Of a stretch of 64,000 nt of DNA, positions 31,237 to 43,000 are shown piece by piece. The DNA comes from Calamus simplicifolius (lineage: Eukaryota > Streptophyta > Magnoliopsida > Arecales > Arecaceae): positions 364,353 to 428,352 of the forward strand of contig UESW01005013.1 in the NCBI GenBank assembly GCA_900491605.1. The letters run 5' to 3'. A program made the position numbers and the translations under genes. Within the stretch, counting starts at the first letter, position 1; each line of letters starts with the position of its first letter. Under the pieces are notes generated by a model. That model worked only from the letters and a program-made list of their open reading frames with translations, was not told where the DNA came from and did no database searches.

Positions 31237-32641
31237 TGTTGACCCAATTGAGGATTTTGATGATTAACAAAACTATTTGAGTATAACATTTGATGTTACT
31301 AATGATTTTGATTAAGTTTTTCAGATTATAAGTCTAATTGATGATCAAAATCAAGAAGGAAAATCAAGTTCTGGTTTGAATCTAATGTCAAGGTAAGACT
31401 GCAGACATTAGAGTCGACACATGGAATCACAGAGCCGACTCCAAAAATGGCACGGACTTAGAGTCGACTCCGGGACTGTGAGAGCCGACTCTATCAGAAA
31501 CAACAGAACGTTGGATTTTCAGGCCACGACTTAGAGTCGACTCCCAGACTTCTAGAGTCGACTCCAGAAGAATTTTGTGTCGACCCCAGAAAAGTCAGAG
31601 ACGACTCCAGATCGAGCGGATTAAATTATTTCGAGTTAGAGCCGACTCCAGAAAAGCCAGAGCCGACTCCAGAATGTCAGACACGGCTCCAGAACTGTCA
31701 GAACGACTCTAAACTTTATCTTTATCTATTTTAATCCCAACGGCTATTGTTATTTATGGATCTAATCCTTTTTCACTTGCTTCTAACGGATAGTTTCACA
31801 CTATTTATGGATTAATCGGATCTATAAGAAGAGGGTTGATTGCATCCCAAAAAGAGAGAAGAAAAATCAAAAAGAGAAGAAAGAGGCAAAAAGAAAAGAA
31901 TAGAGAAAATCCTTGAGATCTATCAGAAAAGAAAAGAGGGAAAACCTGTAAGGAAAGATCATACTCATTCCCCAAAAGAAGAGAAAGAGATTCCAAGCCT
32001 TTGCTGTTCTATTTAGAAGAAATCTCAAAAGAAGGAAGAAGCCCTAGTTTTTCAATCTTCTGAGCCTCAAGAGCATATTCAAAGGAAGATCCATTCAAAG
32101 GAAGAGAAGGAAGAAGCCACCAAGATCTTCGAATCAGGCTTTGGTTCCTAATCTCTATTTATTGTTTCATTATTGTATATTTGCTCATTGAAGGAGCAGT
32201 TTGCTTTTGTAAAATCAAATACTGTTTGCTGGGTCAATCTGGTGATTGATTCAGTTGAGGCTGTTAGCCTTGTGCAAGCATTAGCTTGTGGTTTTAGGTT
32301 TTGTGCTGGTGAGCCTTGAAAACCAGCTGGGTTCGTTGTGCACCCGGAAAACAACAAGTTTGAGTTGTGAGCTTGCAAAACAACTCTGCTGTAATCAGTT
32401 TGATTATAGTGTGGACCCAAGAGGTACTTGGGAGTGGACGTAGGTGTAGGTACACCGAACCACTATAAAATCTATTGTGTTTGCCGTGATTGTCTCTTTA
32501 TCTTCAACTCTTTATTTATAGTTGCTTAGTTTTAAATCTGTGAATCTAAGTTTTTATTTCCGCTGGGGGTTATCTTTCAAAGAGTTTAATTTTTTGAAAA
32601 ACCCAATTCACCCCCCTCTTGGGTTGCTATCTGGACCAATA
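31237..32641 (+). repeat. 3' LTR of the copia element (1,405 bp)
   Basis: It is almost identical to 22558-23961 and ends CCAATA, where the 5' copy ends CCAACA. Its GAGTCGACTC motif cluster lies at about 31408-31715. Confidence 0.95.
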
Positions 32642-35548
32642 GGTTGGATCGATCCCAGCGGTATCCTCAGCAACATTCGGGGAAGCTTGGCTCGTTTCTC
32701 CCACTTCGAAAGTCATCATTCCTTCGGTAGCGAGCTTGGAGTATCCTTCGGGAGCTGTGGCCTCACTAGAGCCTAAAATAGCGTCAAGATCGATGTCTGA
32801 GATATTTTCATACTCGACTTCTTTGGCCCCCGGGGTACAAGCCTCAAAGGGTTCAACATCCAAAAAGGAGAGGTCCCATTCCGGATGCTCCCGAGAAATT
32901 CTGGTTCGGGCCTCCTCCGCGCCAAGCTGGAAAGCCTCGGCACAAGTCGCATCTTGTTCGCCCCGAAGTATGGCGAGATGCCTTTCAGCTTCGACAACTT
33001 GGCTCCGGAGTGAGGTGATTTGCTCCTCAGTCTCGGCGACCCGCCCTTCGAGCTCTGAGTTCCTCTGTCGACTTGACGACAGTTCCCCTTACAGGGTCTC
33101 TAATTGGCTTTGGCCCTCTAATTTTGCCTTCTCCATCTACAAACACAGGGTTAGCCGATGCAATAGTGAGCCGATGGAAAAATTAAAAAGACGATATCGT
33201 ACCTCCTCCTCCTACCGAGTTAATCTCCTGGTCAATTCCTCGACCTTACCGAAGGCCCTTAGCTTGTCAGCCTTAACCTGCTTGATCCTGTCCTTGAGGC
33301 CATTGATCTTCGACTGCCTGCTGTTAGCTTCTTCCCTGGACTAGGAGAGCTCGTTATCGAGCTTGGCCATTTTCTCCTGATGCCATCTGATCCTATCATC
33401 CCTGGCAATAATACAATGATTTAGCTGTCGGACCTTCTCCTCTGACTCGCCAAGCATTCTATTCAGGCGATTCTTCTCCTCGGCAGCTTCTCTCCTCAGT
33501 CTGTCTCAACTTTCGTCAAACTTCTTCTTAGCAGTTTCCATTTCTTCAGCATATCTGGATGTGACCTGTGATAACTCCGAGCATACTTCGTCGTACCTCG
33601 CTCGAAGCCCACGTAGCTCCTTAACTTCGAGCCTTAATTTGGATGCGTCGTCGAAGGCGGCCTGATACAATCCCCTTGCCCTCGCCAGGTTCTTGTTGGC
33701 GGTGTCCAAAACTCGCTCAAATTTATCGGACGCCTCTACTCGCAATCGGAGCTCAGTACTAACTCTCTTGGCCTGAACGCTAGCCCCTATCGCTAGGCTC
33801 AAGCGCTAGCACAGTGCCCTAGTGATCAGAGCGCTCTGCGAAACAAAACCCAAATAAGAAAGCGCGATCAAGCTAACCAGAGCACCCACTACTCTGGAAT
33901 AGCAACTCACCCGAGAGGTGTAAGACATAGCTAGCTCCATGAGGGTGGAATTGTTTATTTTAGGGAGAAGATGAACATCCTTCGCTATATTCCGCTGACC
34001 GAATGCGGCGTCGATAAGATCCAAGTCCGCAAACTCATTCATTAAGGGACCCAAGCTTGGATACAATGCCGACCTCATCAGAGCAGAGAACGCCTCCTCG
34101 ACAGCTGGGTCCAAACTACCAAGCTGCCCATCTAAGGGATTAGTCCGGGCAACCTCAGACTGAGAAGTCTTCAATCTCCTGGCCTCCTTCAGCAAAAGTC
34201 TGGCCTGCGATTCCTCGGATATCTCGGCCAGCCCGGGCATCAATGTTCCCGAGGCTTCAGTGGGAGAAGCTTCGACTGGAAGGTTACATCCTGTCCCCTT
34301 TCTTCACCCGAAGGTCCTTCTTCAATCACCATTGCTTGCTCCTCCCCCGCGGGCTCCATCGAAGCCTCAACCTGTTCACCAGCTCCTCTAACCTCCTCAG
34401 GCGGAAGCTCTTCAGAAGGAAACTCCTCCCAAGCCTCAATTACCGCTGGCCCAACATCACCGCCCTTTAATCCCTCTGAGGGAGGCCCTTCAATGGTAGG
34501 CTCACCTTGAACTTCTGACGGAGCCTCGTCCGGGCTGTCCACTATCTCCACCACCAAAGGGAAAGGGATCTCGGCAACCCTCTCTGGGTCCTCCTCTGCT
34601 CTCTGCTCCTCCGTCATGGCTATTGCCTCTTCCCCCAACTGAGAGGACCCCTCTCTCATCACCGGCGCTCCCACATTCTCTTTTCTGCCCACTATCTCCG
34701 AAAAGCGCTCTTCAGAAAGATGAACCCTCTTCTTAGGCTTGTGTCTTTCCCCACTACTGGCCTCTCTCGGGCGCTTGCCCAACTCCTTCTTTATGCGCCC
34801 TTCCAGCGCAGATCTCTTGGCTGCAAGCATAGTAGGCGAACAATCAGACCAAGATATACTCACTCGAATGAAATCAATGGAAGGGAGAAAGAAAAAGACT
34901 TGCCTTGTACGTCGATGGGGCTAAGCCCGGTGGCGAAAAGAGCCTCCTTCGATAGTAAGACGTTAGCCGAGAACACTCGACCATCAAGAAGGACCCCTAG
35001 GTCCTCCTTCTCCTATTCAGATAAGGTTGGATGCACTTCCATATCCCTAACAGGGTTTCCCCATCCCCGCAGAAAGTCGGAACCGATGTTCCCTTCGGCG
35101 ATAAAGAATTAAACCTTCCATTTCTTTATGGACACGGTTTATCCATGATCATCCTGAATGACCTCCAAGGTCCGATATAGGACCACTCCGAGCTCCTCCC
35201 TAACATCAGATGGTAACAAACATGGAACAGGGACAAAGTTGCTTTTACCTGAACCCGATTACACATCGAGATAAACTCGATGATACTCCGCCAGCTGTTA
35301 GGAGCCACCATTATCGGGCAGATGTTATAAAACCTCATGATCTCTTTCGCTAAGGGATGAAGGGGAAACCGGAGGCCTGCCTTCAGGCTATCTTCGTAAA
35401 GAAAGATCCCGCTCTCTAGCTCTTACGAGACCCTACGCTCGAGCTCCGGCAGCCGCAAAATGACATCCGAGGGAATGTCATATTTCTGGCGTATTCTTCC
35501 CAAATCCTCAGCAACAATCTATGAAACCATGTCGCTAGGCCTCACCAT
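32642..35548 (-). pseudogene. Antisense gene inside the Tat gypsy element, Transposase_28-like, with introns
   Basis: It reads from ATG 35548 (MVRPSDMVS) on the strand opposite gag-pol. The N-terminal half includes LRFPLHPLAKEIMRFYNICP and NSWRSIIEFISMCNRVQV. This is like the family called 'putative gypsy type transposon' in Pfam. A long acidic, Pro/Glu-rich middle (34240-34820) leads into a Lys/Arg/Glu-rich coiled coil (32640-33800). Introns with GT-AG ends are seen at 33910-33836 and 33202-33137. Another is probable, ending at TTGCAG (34821). The copia element cuts it; the last codons lie at 22541-22557 (...DPAPDP, then TAA). Stops at about 35522 and 35434 and a frameshift near 34243 disable it. 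Antisense extra ORFs are known in Tat elements. Confidence 0.75.
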
Positions 35549-35934
35549 GCTGTTGGTTGAAAGAAACGCCGAGCGAGGTTACAAAGGAAACAGGGGAACA
35601 AGATTCTCCAAGAAGAAACAAAAGAGCGCTGCGAACGGAAATGGCGTTATTAGGACTTTGTTTCTCCTCAAAGGTAACTGCCTCAAAGAGAAGATAAGGC
35701 ATTTTAATCGAGACAATCGGAACCGCCATCGCGGGCACCGTGAAAATCGAGATTTGAGATGTGGCGTTTCCCCAACCTTTGCCCCTAAGAAACGATAGAT
35801 TCATCCCATAAGGGCATGGCGGCCGCGCAGCATTAATTAGGGCATCATTACGCAGGCTGTCAAATCCAGACCCCTCCATTCAGATCGTGCCACCTTGAGC
35901 TATACTCCCTATGCCCGAACCTACGCTTCGAACT

Positions 35935-35951
35935 AGGGAGTGGGGGGCATG
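35935..35951 (+). promoter_or_regulatory. Polypurine tract of the gypsy element
   Basis: AGGGAGTGGGGGGCATG lies directly before the 3' LTR start at 35952. This is where plus-strand synthesis is primed in LTR elements. Confidence 0.85.
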
Positions 35952-37043
35952 TGTTGAGGGGTAAAATCATTGTTGTATTGATAATTGTGCAAGGGGTTAG
36001 GATTAGCCCTGACTCCCACTTGTTGTGCAGTACTCGTTAGAGATGAATCAACCTTAGTGGGTCGATGCGCTTTAGCCCCTCGGCGAGCCAAGGATTCCCA
36101 AGGCTCGGATCGCATCTCTTGGCCTCAGCCGAGTTATTCCCATTTCTTGGCCTTAGCCAAGCTATCCTTGTTTCTCAGCCTTAGCGAGCTATCCCCATCT
36201 CTCGGCCTCAGCCGAGTTATCCCCATTTCTTGGCTTTAGCCGAGCTATCCCTGTTTCTCGGCCTTAGCCGAGCTATTGACGTAAGCTATTGACATCTCTC
36301 GGCCTTAGCCGAGCTATCCTTGTTTCTCGGCCTTAGCGAGCTATCCCTGTCTCTCGGTCCCAGCCGAGCTATCACATCTCTCGGCCTCAGCCAAGCTATT
36401 GACACCTCTCGGCCTCAGCCGAGCTATCCCTGTCTCTCAGCCTCCGCCGAGCTATTCCTATTCACCGTGCCCCAGCCAGATCCGGGCACTCAAGCACCTC
36501 TGCGAATCCGGCACGGGAGAGTTTAGACAAAAATCATACCTGAGAGTGGCCTAAAGCCCTAGAGCCTACACCGTCTTCGAATCTCAAGACATCAACCAGC
36601 TCTCCCAGCCATCAATCCTCTAACTAACAAGATACGAATCTTACTGACCTCATAACAAACTGGATTCGAATCCTAATGGCTTTCGGACCCACGACGCCCC
36701 CAAGGAATCAGGTGATCCTCTATAAATAGAAATGTCTTTCGACTTCTCAGGTATGCGCACTTGCTTACTGGCCCACTCTCCCTCTACCTCTGCTCACCCC
36801 TTTTCGCCATTAACGCTCTGCTCGGAGCTCTCGAAAGGCCATCCTGGAGAGACTCTTCAGCGAGAGCCTTCTTCTCACATTTGTTGATTGCTGATCCCCG
36901 CTGACTTGAGTATCGGATGGTCTTCCATGGAGGGCCACCCCCAATGCCTTTCGTGTGAGGACTGTTTTGCAGGTCCGTCCAGAAGGAAGCCCATCCTGAA
37001 GCCCGATCGCACTCGAGTCGGAGGATAGATTTCAGCAGCAACA
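35952..37043 (+). repeat. 3' LTR of the gypsy element (1,092 bp)
   Basis: It matches 2333-3342 and ends GCAACA before the AAACT duplication. It has about twelve 28-bp palindromic units (36110-36450) against nine in the 5' LTR. It keeps TATAAATA at 36721. A unit near 36150 reads CTTGGC...GCCAAG, with both arms changed together. Confidence 0.95.
36721..36728 (+). promoter_or_regulatory. TATA box of the gypsy 3' LTR
   Basis: TATAAATA lies about 320 bp before the LTR end. It could drive transcription to the right, into the intergenic DNA downstream of the host gene's 3' end. Confidence 0.65.
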
Positions 37044-37048
37044 AAACT

Positions 37049-37222
37049 ATTCATGAAGGAAGGATACTTTGTTATCGTACTTGCATTCATGTAAGGTGGG
37101 CTTGAGTTGCATGGTATGATGGAGAGAAATCATTAATTATAAAAGCAATGATTAGGAGAAATTATTATCGATTTTATTTTAAAAAAATATATATATATGA
37201 CCAGTTTAACTCATGATTTCAT

Positions 37223-37266
<44 letters not shown>

Positions 37267-37606
37267 GATATCCCTCTTTATTTTCTATTTCCAAACCTAT
37301 TTGAGGCTTGCATCAAAGTTAATGATCTAATGTCCACCTTTTGGAATTGAAGGCACTAGAAACGGGACCTTAATCTTTCGAGCCTTTATCGATATCCCAA
37401 CAATCCTAATGCTCATACTTTAAAGAAATCCTAAATGCTTTTGAGACCTTGAAGGAGAAAAACTTTCCGGTTTGGAGGCATTTGGAGCATGGGTCCTACG
37501 CTATTAACTTATGTAAATTTCTTAATTAGGGCAATATGTCATGGCCTCTCTCCATGAGACTCTGGACAAGGAAAAGACTCATTAAGGAAACATGGTTAGT
37601 TAGTGG
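37049..37606. other. Intergenic DNA with a (TA)n microsatellite
   Basis: A run of about 20 TA units lies at 37225-37264. No gene is seen in the rest. Confidence 0.75.
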
Positions 37607-38860
37607 GGAAATTCTATTTGGCCCGCTGTTCTTGCTCAGTAGCCCCCATTTTTTTTTTTTTCTTTTTTTTTACTCAATAGCCCCCCAAAATTACTCAGTA
37701 GCCCTCCTAAATTTAGAAAATACTTAAACTACCCCTTCCTCCCTTCACCCCCCTTGCCCTCCTTACGAAATTTCTCAGCATCCCCCCGCTCCCCCTCCAA
37801 CAACGCTCCCCCTCTCGCTCACGGCTCCCCCTCCTTCTCCAGCCTTCCCCGGCAGCGGCTCTTCTTCCCCGACAGCTATCATCTTCTCCGATGAGCTTTC
37901 CCTCCCTCCTTTCCTTCCTCACTCGATCGGCTCCTCCACCTCCCTTAGCCGAGCTCCGCCTCCCCTCCCCGGCGTCCGCCTCCCTTTCAGGCCTCTGCCC
38001 CCTTTCTTTCTTCCTCCCTTGCTCCACATTTGGCCGAGTCTCTGTTTGGCCCTGGTTGGCTGAATAGAAACTCTTTGTTCAACCAAGAAGGCCGAACAAA
38101 TAGGATCTGTTTGGCCCAGCTGGCCCAAACAGGATCTGGTCTTTGATCCCTTTTCCTTTATGTATTTACTTTTGCAAATACCACTCCTCTCGCAAAAAAA
38201 AAATAATTCTTGATTTCTTAACATTGCTACCCGTATCGGATTTTTTAATAATAACGACAAATCCATTCCTCCTTCCCGACACCAATTACACATTTCTTCT
38301 CTACTTTTGAATATCTATAAAATAAATAGTTTTATGTGAATAGATAATTTTAAACATTGCGCAATCAAATAATACTAAAATAATTGCAATCAAAATTTTC
38401 TTACCTCGTAAGTTGTAAATTTATTTGTGTAATCCATCACACAATCAAAGCCAATCATGCTGCATTCGGTTGAAGCATCGCCCTACATAATCAAATAATC
38501 ATTTTAAACCCTAATCATAATTAACAAAAAAAACAGAGATGTTCGGCCCTGTGTGGCCGAAAATAAACTTTCTATTTAGTCACACAGGGCCGAACAACTC
38601 ACGATCGAGGAAAAAAAAATTTCGATTATGGGTTTATAAATCAACCTTTGCGACCGTAGAACCTTTCAAAATTGCTAGTTGCTTGTCCATTGCTCGATTA
38701 TAGGTTGAAATCTCTTCAACCAAGCTTCAAATGGTCGGATCCGAGGCTGTTTTAATCCGGAGTGAGGGAAGAGGGGGGAGGGGGGCTGTTTTGACCTGGA
38801 GGGGCTATTGAGCAAGCATGGATATTTTGGTCCAAATCTTTTAGGAGCAAATATATCTTT
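37607..38860. mobile_element. Possible 1.25-kb element with imperfect terminal inverted repeats
   Basis: Near the left edge ATTTGGCC is followed by CTTGCTCAGTAGCCCC (about 37616-37645). The inverse of the right edge (about 38805-38852) has ATTTGGACC and CTTGCTCAATAGCCCC. Inside are C- and CT-rich low-complexity sequence (37720-38020) and short TTGGCC/GGCCGAAC inverted motifs. I found no clear target duplication and no transposase. It could be a defective DNA transposon or a chance arrangement. Confidence 0.35.
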
Positions 38861-39686
38861 TTTTTAAAAAAAAAAGTGGGGGCCCCTAGCTAGCGTGGGA
38901 GGCCGAATGTGTGAAATTACATCAAAACCGTATCTTACCTTTTACTTCATCTTACTTGTCACTCTTCTGCTGTTTAGATTAAAGTCTTGAGTCTCTTATT
39001 GTCGATAAGAATCTTCACCATATAAAGTCATTCTAGACGACGAGATTTATATTTTTGTCTTAATGATTAGCTTGGAATCAGCATATCCTTTTCATTTTTG
39101 CAGCATAATTGAAAAGAGAGGAACTTAAAATTCTTTTACTCTTAAGATTTCTTCTGCTCAAGCTCTCTCTCTCATAGAATCCTATTATATACCTTGGAAT
39201 GATTGGAAGGGAAGGCTTGTGAGGCCAACGAGACTCTAAACTTTCTTATCCACTCCAAGCTTTACTCCCTTGTAAATCCTTCTATTCTTGTAAATATTAT
39301 TCTTAATAAAGCTACAGGATCATTCCCCTATGTATATATAATCTTAAAAACTGGGCTCTGATCTATCAGAACAGTAATCCCAAGCTATGGAGAAAAACTC
39401 ATGGTTAAAGATGCATGAAATGTGTATTGGGTCATATCTGAGAATATACCAAAAGTCATGTGGGATCTTCTGCTCCTCCATGATCGAATCCTACTACTAT
39501 ACACGACTGTTTATAGACCCTCAGCTCAACCGAAGCAGTGCCAAACGAAATTATTTAATGGCATTTAAATAACTTTAATCACCATAAAAATCTATAAAAC
39601 CAAATGCTCAGTACAGGCTTCCACCTTATGACAAAATTTAGCTTTCTTGTCTTCGCCGTGCTCACGCGACTCATTAAAAAATAACT
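38861..39686. other. Intergenic DNA downstream of the host gene, with LTR-like sequence
   Basis: Sequence from about 38905 to 39330 has LTR-like traits (CT-rich tract, AATAAAGC near 39304, TGTAAAT). No partner LTR or coding sequence is visible. The region nearest 39686 should contain the 3' UTR of the - strand gene. I could not fix its polyadenylation site. Confidence 0.4.
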
Positions 39687-40065
39687 CTATTTTTTTCTTT
39701 TGCCCTTTCCCTTGCCCTTCCACTTCTTAGACTTGCTGGTTTTCTTACTCTTGTGAACACCGCGACCAGCTTCACTTATTGTCTCACTTATGTTTTGGTT
39801 GGTGGCTTTACTCTTCATCTCTTCAATGTTCGCTGCATTGATGAGATGGGGGTTACCAGAATCAGCAGCAGCCACAGTCCCACTCTGATCGGTGCAGGGA
39901 ATTTCCTCAGGAAATCTTTGAGCACTATGTGGCTCCTCTTGCTTGCCTTGGTCCTTCAGTGGAATAAGCAAGTCCATGAAAGGCTCTAACCTTGGCCTCA
40001 GTTCCTGCAACTTTGCACAGAATTCTTCAATGGTCGTAGACAAGCTCTCCATGTCCTCTGGACTA
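39687..40065 (-). CDS. Exon 8, last exon with Lys-rich tail
   Basis: The acceptor is TTTCAG. It encodes SPEDMESLSTTIEEFCAKLQ and ends in KKTSKSKKWKGKGKGKRKK before TAG at 39687-39689. The basic tail could be a nuclear localisation or nucleic-acid-binding segment; this is inferred from composition. Confidence 0.9.
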
Positions 40066-43000
40066 CTGAAACAACCAAACATAGAAAAATTTGAAAATTG
40101 TTATACATGAAAACTGAGATGGGCTGCCGCCAGTCACCAAACAAGATGTCAGATTCCTCAAATTATGTAAAGAGTTTTAGCAAACGTAGAAAAAATAATA
40201 TGTAAGAAGATAAGAAAATAAAGGAAAACATCAGATTGAGGTCACAAAAGAAAGCTCACACTATAGAACCAGTTTTAATTTGTTAAAAGAAATCACCGGC
40301 GATGCACAACATGACAGATCCATGTGTCTATGAATGATCAGAATCTAAACAAAGATCCCATTTAACATCATGAATTTCATATCTCATGAGCTAGTTTAAA
40401 TTGCATCAAAAATCTTGCTTCCCTTTACTGACACTAATTGGGCAATAACATGAATTGATATCAGTAAAAAAGAACTCAGGTGGCATGGATACCATGTTGT
40501 TGACCACACCATAACTCCTCACCCAGAGCACAGTGCAGATCACGACTGCATACAAGTTCTGTTCTCCGCCAAAACGGATGCTGTTCTTAACAAAACAGAA
40601 ACCTTAGGAATTTTTCATGCATTAAAGAACAAGATTTTCATTTGCAGCACTAGCACTATGAATGTGTAACTCACACAAGGAAAATAATGAATGATTGCAA
40701 TCTCAAGATTCCAAAACAATGCAGATGCATTTCAACAAATAGTGGAGAGAGATAAGCTGAGGTGAGAGCATTCAGCAAAGAAGCAGATACTCTATAACAA
40801 TGCTCTTCTAAGTGTGAAAGATGGTAAAATTTAAATTAAGGAGTTTGTTAATGAGTTTGTGCCTAATGAAAGTGCCAATAATAAGAACTTATCAGAATTA
40901 GAGGGAAGCAAGACCATGTACAAGGAAAAAAATTCCACAGCAGATTAAGCAGGAAAAGGGTGATATCTCTATGCCAAAAATTGAACAACATATTAGCTAA
41001 TTATCAGGTGACCTTGACATCATATCCAGCTTGAAGACCACTAACCTGGAATGGTCTAGAAACTGTGATAACAGTTCTAACTCATGACGCATGTTTTCAA
41101 ACAGCTTCTCATCATCTGATAGACCTTTATGCTTCAGCCTTGTTGTGGCATAATCTATTATATGTCCAGCTGCTTCTACTTCCAACTAAAACAGCAAAAG
41201 CAGCAATCAGCTGTTCCATTCTTACACATTAGCAATTCATAAATTTCACACCTTAATGCAGTAGGTTAAAATGGTCAATATACATAAAAAAGGAATCATG
41301 TACAAAGGAATGCAAAAATATGCGAGAGGGTGAATTTTTGGGACTGAGGTGTGCCTACTAACATACCCTGAGTCTGTCGGCATCAAAACCAGTGCTGCTA
41401 GCATCTCCAGCATGTCCTTTCTTTTCTGACTGGAGTGCCAAGAGTGTCTCCCAGAAATGATCATATTTTTGCCGTAGACTGCTGCTATCATTCCCATTTT
41501 CAATTTCAGTCCATTGTTTTTTTGTCACTTGATCAACTGAAATAGTGGGTAGACATTTTGAATTACCCTCCTGATTTTCACAGCAAATACTAAGATTGGC
41601 TTCACCTAAATTCCCATCAATTGTTTTCAGAATAGAATCTTTACCCTCCAACTTTTGTGCGACTTTTGGAAACAGCAGTGGAAGAACATCATCCCGGATT
41701 CTTAGGTTTTCAGAGTTCACCACAACAGCATTTAGATCCAAGAATTTTGATCCATCTTGGCAGCAGACAACAAAAGGATTTCCAATCATTCCCAATGCCT
41801 CTGAGAAATTCCTAACAAAATGAAGCCTATCTCCAATTGGAGATGATATTGCACTGTAAAACTTCTGACTGAACACTACAGGTAAATCTGGATAGATATC
41901 TTTCCATGAAAGTAGTTTCCCAACCACAGACATAGTTGATCCAATATTCAAATGGACCAGAGATAGGACAATGACTAATCGCAACACCAGAGAACCACAT
42001 GGCCAATCAGGGTTGCAAGACTTTCTTATCCATTCCTTTATATCACGCTTGCTTTTTAGAAGCCTTTGAACCATGCTCGAAATATAATGAAGCAGCTTGA
42101 CAATAGAATTACGGGCCTCTACATTAGGAACAACAAAGCATGCACCCATGTATTCCTTGTAACCATGGTAGCTGAGCATTTCAAAGAGAGTTGACTTGGT
42201 AGTATAAAAGCTTGGATTTCCCAGGCAAGATGATGCCATAAATGCTAGACACTCAATGAGATACATGAAACAGTGAGGAGAAATGTAATCAACCTCCCTT
42301 CTCCAGTTTGTCTCCAAAGTACTTTCCAAAGCTTTCCTAAATTCACAGACAAATGCAGCATGCCCAGAGCCACAATCTGTAAAAGTTTTCAGTGCACTAA
42401 TAAAATCTCTCCATGGTTGCATATGATCCAAAAAAGGGCTGATCTTCTGAAACAATTCATTAGTCAACTGTCCAGTAACAAAGAGAATCATCACAAGTCT
42501 CCCTATTTCTCCATGTGTTACCTTGCCATACTTATGGCTGAGATTTTCATCAAGGACTTCTGCAAGGATCTGCCTTGCAGGACCACTCTCACGCAATGTA
42601 ATCATGTCCTCTGTCATTGCCCTTGTCCAATCAAGTGGAAAAACTAGATCAAATATAGACCTTTTGGACAAAGCAAGGGATTTTTCGATCTTTCCTGAAC
42701 AATGTTTTATATTAAGTAATTTTGTTTCGCTGAGAAATTTTGCAACTTCAAAGATAAGAAGGACAACATTTCCTTTCAAGAGTAGTGGGCAATCTTTCTT
42801 GAAATACAAATTATGTACAGATTGAAGTCCAACCAGTACTCTTGTTCCAACATGAGAAAGTTCTGAAGTCCAAAAATTTTGAGCAGATGTAGCAAATTGA
42901 TTGAAACTCAACCGAATCAAGTTATGACTCCTCTTATGACTCCTCTTCAGAAAACCACCACCAATATCTTTCAACCAGTTTGCTTCAGGATCCAGTACGA

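Larger units (their letters stand above)
22558..32641 (+). mobile_element. Ty1/copia LTR retrotransposon, SIRE/Maximus type (10,084 bp)
   Basis: The LTRs at 22558-23961 and 31237-32641 start TGTTGACCC. Flanks are GGCTG on the left (22553-22557) and GGTTG on the right (32642-32646), a 5-bp duplication with one change. Inside are an initiator-Met-tRNA-type primer site, gag, pol in copia order (protease, integrase, RT, RNase H), a long extra ORF and a purine tract AAAAAGGGGGAGAT. Long LTRs, an extra ORF after pol and this purine tract are typical of SIRE/Maximus. It inserted in the antisense gene of the gypsy element. At least three single-base frameshifts break its ORFs. Confidence 0.95.
2333..37043 (+). 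mobile_element. Ty3/gypsy LTR retrotransposon, Tat-type, containing two nested insertions
   Basis: The element starts TGTTGAGGGG at 2333 and ends in ...GCAACA at 37043. The same 5 bp, AAACT, lie outside both ends (2328-2332 and 37044-37048). Between the LTRs come a primer-binding-site candidate, gag, protease, RT, RNase H, a second RNase H, integrase, tandem repeats, an antisense gene and a purine tract. The protein order and the second RNase H place it in the Tat lineage. The coding part has many stop codons, so it cannot act by itself. About 20 kb of its 34.7 kb belongs to a CACTA transposon and a copia element that inserted later. Confidence 0.95.
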
